From Lottia gigantea (lineage: Eukaryota > Mollusca > Gastropoda > Lottiidae): a DNA stretch of 64,000 nucleotides. Positions 48,876 to 60,960 of this stretch are shown piece by piece (the stretch's first letter is position 1; each line of letters starts with the position of its first letter). Made by a program: the position numbers and the translations under genes. The notes beneath the pieces are model-generated. The model did not search any database. It was not told the DNA's origin and saw only the letters and a program-made list of their open reading frames with translations. The stretch lies in assembly GCF_000327385.1 (NCBI RefSeq), contig NW_008708290.1:159354-223353 (forward strand), given 5' to 3'.

Positions 48876-49394
48876 TATGCTAAGTTTACACTATGTTCCC
48901 GGCGGCCACGTCAGTCCCGTTTACCCAAAACGTATTAAGCGGTGGTTGTGCTAAGTTTTCTCGCGGTCTGTACTCCTTTCAAGACCGCGTTCAGCATGTC
49001 AGCGTCACACATCGTACTGTAATTTAAACCTAACGAAACGGCTATCGTTCGACCTAGTTTGCCGTGAGACCCATGAAAACAAAAGCATAACGTGGGACTT
49101 GAGATAACGGGGAATTCATACATTCCCGCCCCACTACAGACCTCTTTTTATAACGGCCTATACATTTTGTAGGGTTTTCCCAGTTTTACTCTCCATCATC
49201 CACATCGTTGTTACCGTGGCAGATTTTGTGAAAGCTTAAAATTCTGACCCGGTATCCACGGCAATCACGGACATTTATCGTCTGTCATGTTTGCCTATCC
49301 CCCATCCCCGCCCCGTCTCATGTTAATCTTGTTTTTCCCTCGGTGGCCTGAACCGTGATTGTCGTGGCTGGAAACATAGTGTAAACATAGCATA
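48876..49394. repeat. MITE with about 30-bp terminal inverted repeats
   Basis: Left end TATGCTAAGTTTACACTATG (then TTCCCGGCGGCCACG) and right end CGTGGCTGGAAACATAGT (then GTAAACATAGCATA) are inverted copies. The interior is markedly more GC-rich than the surroundings. A TA dinucleotide at each outer edge fits a Tc1/mariner-type target. No transposase frame. Confidence 0.75.
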
Positions 49395-51447
49395 ACTTGG
49401 AGATATCAAGATACGTATATCTAATCAAACAAACTAAGACGAATTGGCAGATCTCGTTCGCCAAAGTAGAGCATAAGCAATGGATGCGATTTTCCCAGTG
49501 GTTGTTGACAATGTCGTTTTTTGATCAGATTCTCCCGAATACCCTTTTGAAGCACTGAATTAGTCATAGAGAGAGTTCGGCGTGCAAATTAACATTGTCC
49601 TGTGCATACATTTAGGTTCAGTTTGAGGGAAGCTTGGCCTAACCAAATACTCCGCGAATAATGATTGATAGTCTTATTTTGCACTTTATCTTTTCGCGTG
49701 CACTTTGTTTTGTTCTCAAAGTTATCAAACGTGGATTCAGTGATAGCTATTGTATTTATCCCACGTAACCTTCATTGTTATCTTTATTAACTTACTAGAT
49801 TGTTACTTACTCAATGGTTATAAGTCGAGTATTTGCCTAGCATACTTTCATTGCATTAATTCAATGTCAACAGATGTCGGAATGTGTATGGATCAACGTG
49901 ACTTAGGTCGACCATGTGACTATCGGAATAATTAACAATTGTCTAGAATATGCAACGACTTTTAGAATCAGCATCAGAATGTGTGACCGTTAAATCGATG
50001 CATTTGTTTTGCTCAGCGACAGTATCGTTCAGAAGCTTTAAATCGACGGTCGACTGTGTCCCTTAAAATAATCATCTTTTGGCTAATTCTAAGTAATGTC
50101 GAGAGGAAGAACACGTATTTAAACATTATAACATTATAAACACATTCTTTAATTTTAATTATAATCAAATAATATATTATACATAATAATGATATACATT
50201 ATAAAAATGAGTAGATTTAACTTTATCAAGATGGGAAACAAACAAATTTAAAAGGTGATTCATGTTCATGTATGTAAATATAAAAATTATTAGCAATAAA
50301 ACAAAAATTTAAATTATTCTTTTATATTATTATTCACGCGATGGCGTCATATTTTATGCTGATTTATGCCATCCTTAAAAGCAGATCATTATTACCTCGG
50401 TATCCTTAACAAAGTTGGAAGTTACTGGTTGAAACATTATCATGGACTCATTGTTCATCAGATCGTTTATTTAGTTAATACTATAAATGTATTGGAAATA
50501 AATTAATAAAATAACTATAATCTGTATTATAACTATAATTATAACAGCAAACAAATTATAAATAAATATCACATAATAAAATAAATAAAGCTCTTCACTC
50601 TATCGTCAAATTTAAAAGTCTATTACTTGAACCAGATCTAAGTTTTGTACAAATATGTTTTTTTTTTTCAATTAAACGCAATATCGTTCAAATAGTCAGT
50701 TCATCGACAGTAGAGTAAAATGTGCCTTTAATGGCCCCCACACCTTAGCGATCACCAGTTGCGTATGATTGCAAATAAGAATAGCCGTCAAACGTATTGA
50801 ACTGTCATGCAACTGAGTTGTTAGTTGCGTTGGGTACCCATGTACACTTTCATTACTCGCAACCATACGTCATCTTAATCACTACTGTGCAAGGAGACCT
50901 TAAGGATTTAAAATATTTAAAGAATTAAGCTTTATACAACTCTAAAAAAATTACAAGCTATTTTCCAATAAATAACAAAAAATATCAATAAGATACAAAT
51001 TATAAACACAATAACGTGTTTACTCAACAAGTTTACTATAAAATAGTAAACAATAAACACTTTAATCCTGAAACGGATTTACTAGCATAGGCGCACAAGA
51101 TCCCTTTATTCAATTGGATTGAATGCTTGCATATTTTGAAGGTTGTGTCATGTGCCTATATTTTTGCTTTGGTTCAATACTTCAACGAAAACACAATGAT
51201 ATGATATGAATATTCAAATCATTCGATTTTGAAATCTTAAAGAAGATGGAAATAAACATCCAAATGATACCAAAAACTGGAAGATAATACGGAGCACAAA
51301 CAACAAGCTAGTTGCTATTTCACGACCTTCAACTAAAATCTGCGTGACCCAATACAAACAATTAAATCATAGGCCTATATTTAGAAATTTTGTCTTCTTT
51401 GGGAATGAAAAACAGTAACATACCGATATATCGTATGCACCAATGTA
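49395..51447. other. Intergenic, downstream of gene E
   Basis: AT-rich. Contains an imperfect inverted structure at about 50750-50880 around CAGTTGCGTATGATTGC. No gene supported. Confidence 0.4.
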
Positions 51448-54400
51448 TTACAATTGCGATAAACTGTACAACTTTTTTGGAATTTTGCAGTGGTTAGGCA
51501 AAAATTTTGGACTGAATCTATGTTTGCGATTATTAAAAACTGACTTAACTCTCCTGCATGTAAAAATATATTCTGTCACCTTAGTTTTTCTATTTCTCTT
51601 TCTTCTAATTCGACAATTGTTCAGGATATGTATCAGCCGACTGAGATTGCAATGTATATCTCGAAGAACTATTGAAGAATGCTTTGATACCTCCCTTCGA
51701 GTGTTCAATTTAGGAATGGAACCTTCTCTATAGCAGGAACTACGTGTCCGATTTGTTCCAAAACCCAACCTATTCATCAATAGTTTCCAGGTATCTCCTA
51801 GCACTTTTACCATCATTTCTACCTTACGGAAACTGAAATCTTTCTCCAAAACATCAGCAACCTCTAAATGGTAAAGCATTGATGTCAACATCCACTGGAT
51901 TTCAAATAAGACGCGGACCTGAAAGAAGAAACGATCAGAATATAATAAACAAAAAAGTTGCCTGCTTGATTACAAAATATGGCGCGGACCTGAGTGTAAA
52001 TATAATACAATACAAATTGATGGAAATCGAGATAACAATTGAGAGAAATCAAATAAAATTGTTGCTTATTTTAAAAATTGCACGGACCGTAAAAGTATAA
52101 TACGAAACTTCATAATCTGAATGTGACTTCATTGTATTGTATTTGCATGTTCACGAGGACGGCAACGAGGCGTGTAGTCTCTTCTTTCTTTGATGAGATG
52201 GGGCTCCATCCATTGTTTGTGTTGGAGCATCCTTCCAACTCATTTGAGTGGCAAAGGATCTTAGGATGGTCAATTCCTCGCATTCAAAGATCAGTGTGCT
52301 TTATTGTTTCTTCTGCTTTACCACACAGTGGGCACATCGAATCTTCAGCCAATTTTACACGATGTAGGTAGCCCTGATTTTGGAAATAATTCATTTTCAT
52401 ACGAGCTAAGTAGACATGGTCTTTTCTAGGAATTTTCCTGTACCTCATAGACTGGGAGAAACTGGCAGATTGCTTGAAGAGCTCTTTCAATTGACGTAAG
52501 CTCTGCTAGGAACATGGAGCATGGTGGCAGAGGGATAATTAACTCAATGTTGGGAGGGGATGTATACTCCAGCTGCAGCAATTCCACAGGATGGGTTGAG
52601 AGAGCTATCTGTGAACACTGTAATGTAGTCCTCTTGGATCTTTTCAAGGGAGAGATGAAGCAAAATGTGCCGAGCCTCTAAGACTTTGAGAGTGGGATTG
52701 ACAGTGACACCTACATCTCTGGTGGAGTGTCGCTATTAATTGCCTATCAGTTGTAGGATTCCTTTCGACTTCAGGATTTTCTTTGCTCAGAGATGCGTAG
52801 TCTACCTGTGGAATTATCTGACATGAGACTTGATTCTCCTACGAAAGATGTAGAGATCCAGGAGAGGGCTATCAAAATTTCTGTAACTGGGTGTCACTAC
52901 AGGATGACCAAATCTCCACTATCCTATTTAGATCTAGCCAGGTAGAATGCTCGCAACGAGGAGAGATCAGCGCGATCTATGTGGAAACTCCGGCCTAAAA
53001 TAAGTCCAGGGCTTTAGGGATTCCTGCAATACTTAATCTTTTCAACACCTACTGCTAATCCCAAATCATTTAGTGGTTTCACATGTTTTCTGTTTGATGT
53101 GATGACTGTGAATCCTGACTCTTCTTTGGAGATAGTCCGCTTCCACTTCTAGTATTTCTACTTCTATATGATAAATAGATTTTAACAGAAAGCATTAAAT
53201 TATGAACAAAACCTGTATTTACCTTTCTTTTTCTCGGTAATTTAAATAATTTTGTGTCTTTTGTAGTTGGATAAAAATCTTTTAAACCCATATTCTTTAT
53301 TATCAGCTGATGAGATCCAACGGCCTTTTCCTGCAATAGACAATTGAAAAAACTATCTCAAATTTGGAATCCTTCTATATTACAAATACATTTTGTGCTA
53401 TGCTCTTGTAGAAAATTTCAGCCACTAGACCATTTACATTACAATAGATGTAGGTATGCTGACGTCTATGCTCATTGGACAATGAGGCATATCTTATGTG
53501 TTTAGGAAACACAAAGGTTAAGCAAAATAGTGAAAGGATGAGTTTGAATCGTCAAGAAATTAAAATATCATCTAAACTTTGTCGAATCTAATTGCAAATG
53601 ACCGAATTATTGTCCTCTGTTAACCTTTCAAATCCCTTTAACGACATAGCTCAATAAAATTCATATCGACCCAAACACCTAATGTGTTATTAGATATTAC
53701 GGATATACCGAAAAATGCTATAGAGCAAAATAACTTTATCGGTCAGATGGGATGGGCTTTATTGGGATAACCCAGTAAAAAATTTCAATAAATTTGGGGT
53801 AAAAACGCTCATAGCCTTGAATAACTCGACATCTTTGGACACATTTCTCTAGATTATGGTGTCTAGATTTCACAAATTTGAAAAAACCTTTTGACCTACA
53901 TAACAGTGAAATGCCCCTTTTAAAACAAACCATTAGAGCACTAGCTGTTTTCTGTGAAATTTCAAATATGTCAATCTAGTACAAATTCATTGAGCTAATA
54001 GTCTATATCATATCATACTGCAACTTGACTGTTAAACAATGACTCAGTAAAACCGACGCGCGCCAGCTGACCTAAGGATTCTGTGTACGATTTAAGTATA
54101 CTCTGAGATGGTAACGAACTTATGCAGGTAGGAGGAGCTGGATATAAGACCTAGACCTGGATTGTGAACGTTTAGGGTCGCCCTGAAATCTTATAGAGTA
54201 AGCTCAACATTCCTGACAAAACAAATTTCAGCATACAATAACGTTACCTCTGGCGCAATAAGGTGCAGAAAAATGTTGACAGATTCATTCCAATTCATAT
54301 TCTAGATAGCCCTGATCATAAATACGTAATACCTTACCAATTTGTCAAAACAATTGTCAAATTATATTGCAAATGCGAAACATGTATTAAAATCGGGAAT

Positions 54401-56067
54401 GCCAAGAATTACCACCTGATGCGTCTAACATAAACCATTTTATTGTTCCTTTTAGATTTCATCCTTCTGAAAACGACAGATTATTAATTTATGAACTTGA
54501 ATGTTAACTTTGAGTGACTTTTTAGATGACCACAGTTATTTTTGGCGAAACATTCAATACTGAGTCACAACTTTTAAATCATATTCAATTCTTAAAAATA
54601 AGAAAACGAATTTAATATCGTTTTGTAAAATCTGAAATATATCATACCATTGATTTCAGAACTGACGTTTATCATCAAAATGTTTATCAGGGTTTAGTGA
54701 AAGTTTCAAAGTTTTTTTTTTATATATCCACAAAATTTACTCACGTATAATTTTCTGTGCTTGTCTATAACTGATTCTACATCTTTGAAAGACTCCAAGC
54801 TGGCTGCTAGTAACTTGTTTGGTTTAGTTTTCAAGGGCGGGAGAAAAACATCTCTTCTTTGCTTGTATTTTTTACATAAATTAACTCTGACTGTAGTGGA
54901 CTGTGATTGCTGGATGACCGTTAGTAGTGTGATGTCCAAAATTATGAAGGCACCCCTTATTGACAGACCTACAGAAAAATAATTTAAAAATTATTTCAAG
55001 CGTTCGTCTGTGGAGCTCCGAAAGCTTTTTGAGTTTATTTAGTTACTCTGTATTACACATAAAATATCTGATGACTGCTTTTAGACAAGCTATTAGTTTT
55101 AACCTCTTAGAACACAGTCAGAAAAAAGTCTATGTGTCATAGATTAAATATGAAACATTGAAACGAAATTGGCTTTAAGCGAAATATGCTGAGATAAACA
55201 TATTTAAACACAAAGATATTACATGCATTTCATATCTGTATGATATCTGTATGATAATATCTAATTCTCCTGCACCTGACACCTGAATAGGGTATATTGG
55301 TTTAATATTACTATCATGAGATAAGTTTTGAAAGATTAAAAGACTATGCCTTTTTTATTTGCCTCTGAAGCCAATATGGTCCGTATACTCACTCTTATGT
55401 GTAACCTTTTGAAAACTTGACTAAAACATAACAAAAACATATATATTCGCAGCTTATATACGAATTTATATATTTTATAAAAATAAATTTCAATGATATG
55501 CTTTCGCAAATATAAAGATAATTTAGTTGTGTAGCTTAAAGCCCTTTTTGACAATGCTGATAAATGCTACATCGAACGAGAGTGTTAAAACAGAGATTAT
55601 TTGGTTTAATAACGAAACATGATCGAGAAACAATGATAAACATGGTGAAGAAATACTCTTTTGTGAGTATACGTTTTTGTGAGATACCCAGTTGTCAATC
55701 CTAATCGTATCAATGTAAGTGGTACATGGTGTTCAGCAAAGGAGAACATTATAATGGTCTCTGATAAAAAAAAATACCCGTATTGTTCAAGAGCCCAATA
55801 AAATTTCGACTTTGGATTGGACTAAAATTATTCAAAACTCCACGTTTTGCCACAAAAAAATAGAACATTGATGTGGACATATTTTTCGCCTCCCAAAGAT
55901 ATCATATCAAAGGTAACATAAATAATTACTCCCTAAAAAAGACACCGAATGGCTGAGCCGGTCGTAGAGTGACATCAGGTGTGACAAAGGCAACCCCAGA
56001 CTCACTGGCATGGTAATTGTTGAAATCCAAATTTGAAAAATTCACAAAAACACCACGTACCTTTCAT
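51448..56067 (-). CDS. Gene E: secreted four-helix cytokine-like protein with basic tail
   Basis: Exons in transcript order: 56061-56067, 54745-54968, 53223-53330 and 51448-51918 (269 aa); phases 1-0-0, all GT-AG. Exon 1 codes only Met-Lys and the first base of Gly3. I chose it because a strong TATA box lies 46-53 bp upstream and the phase fits. Signal peptide about residues 1-23 (GAFIILDITLLTVI core). Cys34 occupies the place of the PC motif (NLC). Helix A about 56-77; AB-loop exon 78-113; helix B about 115-135; helix C about 143-163; helix D about 193-213 (SSIVLRDIHCNLSRLIHIL). A Lys/Arg-rich tail follows (214-269: RIRRKRNRK, three more Cys), paralleling gene A. Intron 3 holds a decayed LINE. 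Exons 2-4 are convincing; exon 1 is less certain. Confidence 0.75.
52130..53070 (-). mobile_element. Decayed LINE 3' fragment (RNase H and zinc-knuckle region) in gene E intron 3
   Basis: Minus-strand translation gives an RNase H-like segment (FTDSSLNPSCGIAAAGVY, then FLAELTSIERALQ in another frame). It is followed by the C-terminal Cys/His motif region of non-LTR elements (HVYLARMKMNYFQNQGYLHR, DSMCPLCGKAEETIKH). The frame changes and has several stops, so it is dead. RNase H-bearing LINEs belong to the I/R1/Jockey-like groups; the exact clade is not resolved. Ends approximate. Confidence 0.75.
53745..53935 (-). repeat. TTAAAGGGGCATT-type dispersed repeat
   Basis: On the minus strand it reads AAAAGGGGCATTTC, then TGTAGGTC, TCAAATTTGTGAAA and ATAATCTAGAGAAA. 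The 59635-59800 copy has the same blocks in the same order on the plus strand. Confidence 0.65.
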
Positions 56068-56112
56068 TCTGAAGTCTTAAAACAAAATAAATCGTTAAAT
56101 CCATGCTGTCCC

Positions 56113-56120
56113 TTTTTATA
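56113..56120 (-). promoter_or_regulatory. TATA box of gene E
   Basis: TATAAAAA followed by GGG on the minus strand: a near-ideal TATA box. The start site should fall near 56088-56093, after an upstream ATG at about 56103, leaving the ATG at 56067 as the first one in the transcript. Confidence 0.65.
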
Positions 56121-57732
56121 TTGATCTGAGATATTTCCAGAAATATGAATTACCGATTTTCCCACTTTTTTAATAGTGCAAAATCTAAATTTATCCACAA
56201 CGTATATTTGATGTGTGACACAGATCATAGATTTAAAAATTACCTGTATACAAGTTAAAGAGATAATGTCATAAATATTAGCTTCGATGTCGATTGAATC
56301 TTTTGGTGTCACATACGTATAGGAAGCTCTCTTCTGAATGGAAAACAAACATTGTGTTCGTCTCTGTGGTGGCACCAAAAAATAAATTCTGTTGGCTGAC
56401 ATAGGTCATGAATGAATCGGGCCAAGACTGTTAAGTAAGGACTCTAACTCCTTTAATACAAGGAAGTATATCAAGTAGATCTTATTTAAAATACCGACTA
56501 ACGTTACTTAGTTTCTCTTTTGTGTGTATTTTTGTAGATTAAAGGAATGTCATTACATTTTGGTAATCGTGAATTCATCAATGGAAAGACCAAAAGTATT
56601 ATTCAATAATGTTAATTACATCACTGAAACGGGAATATTCATGAATGAAACACTGGGCATTACGGTTTTGTATTTGATTTGTTTGAACTCTGAGAAGGGT
56701 AGCCTTGGTAGCCAGTCATTCTTGAGAGCTAAAGGCATATACAGTTTCTCGACATCGGGGACAAACGTTTTCATAAATTTCTGTACTGACAAGATGATAT
56801 TCATACTGGTAAAAGGTCAGAGCACTTCAACAGATCTCATTACCCCCCCCCCCCCCCCCCCCCCCCCTCCCTCTTAACAAAGGCATCGGCGGGAAGAATG
56901 CTCAAGAATATTAGGATTTCTCCCATCAATACAGTTCAGAAATTACATGACAAATTAGTCGTACTGTAAACGGAATACCTTACTACGGACGTTATGCTTA
57001 TACATCGATACATAGTGTGGGAAATTGTAAAGGGTAAACACTGCACATATCAAATAAAATTTTAATAAGGTATATAAAAAAAGTATTTCCGGCTTGGTGA
57101 TGTGCTCTACTTGAGATTAAGATTTTGGGGAACTACGACTGAAACTTTTCAGGGAATAAAATGGAAGGCAGATCCGTGTGTGTTCTGTGATGGCTACATT
57201 GGTGACCGCGATTTTAAGATATGATAGCAGTTTTATTAAAAGGTTATATCAAAACTATTTTGTGATTCATATCTCTAATTTGCGGATATTCATATTTATA
57301 TTTGCACAACAGCCTACGCATCCTTTTGTTTCCCTGTTATTAAAAAGTGATGCGTTGAAAAAATCTTATGTTCAAATTTTTCTGTAACAGTGTAGTTTCA
57401 TATTTTAAACATCTAAAAAAATTTATATGGGTCATAGTTTCTCAAACGTTTTTGCTATATTTGTATATTAGTTTTTGTCTGAAATCAATAGTACAATGAT
57501 CTATGATTGGCTTAAACAATGATTTGGTTGAAATGAAAATCAGACTGGTTTATTCGTACATCTTCTCCCCAGAAAACTACTCACTTCTGATTGATTTGTG
57601 AAATAATAGCTACCCCCCCCCCCCTTCCTCCCACATCCAATGTCGTTCTAATACATGTCTTCGCCTAGCCCCTCTCTGAAAAGTCATTACCACTTCTACG
57701 GTGTCAGAGATGGTAATGAATGTCCCATCGAA
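56121..57732. other. Non-coding stretch with C homopolymer
   Basis: A 25-C run at 56843-56867 and another C tract at about 57612. An open frame on the minus strand at 56064-56402 overlaps the gene E promoter and is probably chance. No gene supported. Confidence 0.45.
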
Positions 57733-57905
57733 CATTTTCTCGGGAAGGAAGCCCTTTAGACGCTCAGTGGGAGGCTTGTGCTTATGGTGGCTCCACAGAG
57801 TTGCACAGCATTTGAATATCAACCTAGACAGTGTTGAACCCCTTATAATTCAGTCTGTCTCTTATTTGCTCTCGTGTCTAGGGTGGCTGGCACCGCCACT
57901 GCCTC
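57733..57905. repeat. Dispersed repeat, pair with 39421-39600
   Basis: Same ordered blocks as the 39.4-kb copy, including AGACGCTCAGTGGGAGGCTTG. Source element unknown. Confidence 0.55.
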
Positions 57906-58924
57906 TACACCCCCTCTCTCCGACAAACTAATAGGAAATGATGACAAATTATAAGAAAAGTAAATATTATGTTTTGAGATTACATCACCGAAAGTACAAA
58001 CCGTTATATTGTGATTCATTCAGATTTCCTCCAGTTTCAGTTTTATGAATGAAATATTATCATCATGTATGACTTAACCGCTATGGGGGAGTATAATACA
58101 GTATAACACATTTGTCACATACTTAACATACATAAAATATGTTGTTTGTTTAAAGAGACGAATAGATGGTTTTAAGTTGTACCTTTGGCAGTGTACGTAT
58201 AGGAATTTTTAATTGGTAGTAAATGAAAGACACAATTACTCGCGCCACAGACTACAGAAGCCACCGAATACCATTTGAAATCATTTTATATGAATTGCAA
58301 CATCAGTCCGAAAATACTAGGCCTACTAAAAGGCTCAGATTGTCTTTTGTTCATGAAACTCCTAGCCAATAAAACATTCTTTACTTTGAAATCTGAATTT
58401 TACGGGGTGGCATTCGTTACAGGAGAAGAGTCTACTATGTTCAGAGTTTGTTTATACGGCCTTAAAGCGTATTCTTAAGGATTCTTAATATTCTTAATGT
58501 TAGAAACCAAGGACATAGAGGGGCGTGGGCCTGTAAACAGCAGTTCACTCACATACAATAGCGAAATACGTCTTTCACAGTTACAATTATTATCAAATAA
58601 ATTTATTTGCATGTATCTACTATACAATTTACAGGTAACATAATAAGCGGGCAGTTAAACCGCAAGTTAAGAACATAAATATAGTATACTCGGTATAGCT
58701 GTATAGTGATCTATATTTAACTCCACCGTAATACTACTTGCAGTAAGCTTCATCAATCTTTTGAGAGAACATGCCTAATATGTACTTAATATTTCCAATT
58801 CAATGCTTATTGATAGTGAAATTGTACTCTAACGAGTAATCCATTGATTTCCTCTCGATAAAAAGTAATACCGAACTATGTATGATGTCCAATCTTATGG
58901 AACATTTGACGCCACGCTGTCATG
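57906..58924. other. Non-coding stretch
   Basis: One short plus-strand frame at 58275-58478 with no recognisable feature. Nothing else is supported. Confidence 0.45.
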
Positions 58925-59345
58925 AACTCATCAATCCCTTTGGAGCTGTCGTTATACGCCCACATCAAATGGGGGCATATATTTGCGTCACCCATATCCG
59001 TCTGTCCGCTCGTAGGCACTCTAGGGCGCACGATACTTGACGGATTTTGACGAATCTTGGTGTGAGTGGTTGTTATCACCCAGAATGAACCCTATTGAAA
59101 ATCATATTGTATGAGTTATTGCCCTTGTTCTTGAAAATGCGTTCAATTTTTAGCACGTACACACTCTAGAAGGAACAATTCTTGACGGACTTTGACGAAG
59201 CTAGGTGTGAGTGTTTGTAATCATAGGATAAACCCTTTTGAAAATCAGAAAAATATTATTCAGTTCGCTCCAATGGTGATTGTTACAGTACTGGCAAATA
59301 TTTCTATTCCAAATGAAAGCTGCCAGTGGGCGTATATTACCATGC
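58925..59345. repeat. Dispersed element with two ~145-bp direct units
   Basis: CACTCTAG, then TTGACGGATTTTGACGAA, TGGTGTGAGTG and TTGAAAATCA occurs at 59017 and again from 59162. Outer blocks GGGGGCATATATTTG and GTGGGCGTATATTACC flank them. This family type (with CCGTCTGTCCG) is common in bivalve genomes as I remember them. Confidence 0.6.
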
Positions 59346-59634
59346 CTGGCAAGCGGTCTTATTGTTTTTAGTAAAGTAAATCTGAAAGAAATTTTGGTTT
59401 GCAGAGTCTTAAGGGGTTTATCCTATTCACTTAACAGAAACCACGAGTAGAGTTAGAATATCCGCTAGCAGTACTTAAACTGATTTTTTGGGTTCCAAAT
59501 TTTTTTTTCTTGTTTATTTGTATCGAAATTGTCTACACTATCTTCTTGTAAAAAAGATTAGTTTGGCCTAGATACAATCATTTTACAATCATTGTTGTTA
59601 TTTTGAGCTTATATTGATACGGTCATCGCAGTGA

Positions 59635-59800
59635 CATTTAAAGGGGCATTCCGTTTTTAGTAGGTCGAAAAATCTTTGCTCAAATTTGTGAAAATTATAC
59701 ACCAAAATCTAGAATACCTTAACGTATTTGAAAGTTTGAACTAAAAAAATCCAGCCAATAATTTTTTTAAGGCCCAAATCAGTTAAACGGTTTACGTAAG
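59635..59800 (+). repeat. TTAAAGGGGCATT-type dispersed repeat
   Basis: Starts TTTAAAGGGGCATTCC; shares TCAAATTTGTGAAAATTATAC and AAAATCTAGAATACC with the minus-strand copy at 53745-53935, and GTTTGAACTAAAAAAAT with a fragment near 15340. Confidence 0.65.
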
Positions 59801-59999
59801 TATACAGGCAGACGACAATATATGCCCATATAAAAAGCATACTTTATAAAATATTTTCAGGGATTAATTACGTCGTTTTTGATAATGAAAACTGTGCATA
59901 CTGTCTGTATATTGGAATTGATCCTTGCATAAAATCCAGTAGAGTAACAAAGCGATGCAAATACACCCTTGTATTAACTTTAAACAGACAGGTGTGTCA

Positions 60000-60960
60000 T
60001 TTGGGAGGTGGGGGGGGGGGGAGTTGACTTTAGTCTCGAATATATGTTAAAAGTCTTCAGAAGTACGAGAAAAGTAGAGAAACCTTTAAAATTACTTCAA
60101 ACTAGGAATTTTACTCACTATTTTTTATGTATGTCTTTTCTATATATCACAGAATATCTTAAATGATTAGTTGTTAGGGATTTTACTCATTATTTTTATG
60201 TATATCACAGAGTATCTTTAAATGACACAAATAGATGTGAAGTATATAATTTCGGCGGTAAGCCGCGAACACTTTTACTGATTGACTTAGCTAAAAATTT
60301 CCCGTTTCTGAGAATAAAGTATGATTTGTCAAAACAAACTGGCGCATCTGCCCCTATATAAAGTTCAAATAAATATCCACGAAAGTTCAGATCTGAATGC
60401 TGGTGGTAATCAAATTTGTTGCAAAATGAAAAACTCTATACAGTGTATAATATTTCAAGATGTAAAATGAAGTCTGGTTAATCAAATCATCGAATCCATT
60501 TACATAAGTTCATATGCACTAAGATCGTTAATTCATTTACCATCAGCTGTTTCCATGTTAAATCACGAAATTCAACCATCTATAACTCTTTCCAGAAATC
60601 TCATTGAAACATTCGAAGTTGTCACATGAAAGCCTGACCAATACTTAGTTTCTGAACAAAAATTCAACATTTCATGACCATGAAAATCTTGTGGTAGCCA
60701 AACTGAAAGTAGGTCACAACATTTAATTAACATCCGCTTGACTGTCCCTGCTCGCAAAACGTCTATTTTTAGAATTATCCTTCTGTTTGAAAATCTCTCA
60801 TCATCTCACAAAATCTGAAAAAATTTGCTATTTCAGACATCAAATTCCAATTCTAGACCATAAATTAGTCAAAAATAGGCATGCAGAAAGCTAAAAGGGA
60901 TTGAGAACGAGGATTTCTGAAAATAACACGGACTACATATAAAGTATTAAGGGTTATCTA
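60000..60960 (+). repeat. Unclassified dispersed repeat, copy 2
   Basis: Longer relative of 38543-39165, with the same order of blocks and an internal partial duplication near 60105-60235 (TTTTACTCA...TTATGTATGTC twice). Contains a G homopolymer at about 60006. Confidence 0.6.

Noticed and set aside
55336-55554. Alternative first exon for gene E (MFLLCFSQVF run with TATA-like upstream sequence)
   Set aside because: The available donors give phase 0 or phase 2, which do not join in frame to exon 2 at 54968.
56061-56105. Upstream ATG for gene E reading MDLTIYFVL
   Set aside because: It lies at or before the start site predicted from the TATA box, and its donor phase (2) does not fit exon 2.
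56064-56402. 112-residue minus-strand frame, part of which (IYDIISLTCIQ before a GTAATT donor) looked like a helix A exon
   Set aside because: No acceptor of the right phase with a signal peptide upstream, and it overlaps the gene E promoter.
57610-57931. Two antisense open frames around the C tract
   Set aside because: They lie in the 57733-57905 repeat; neither is a gene by itself.
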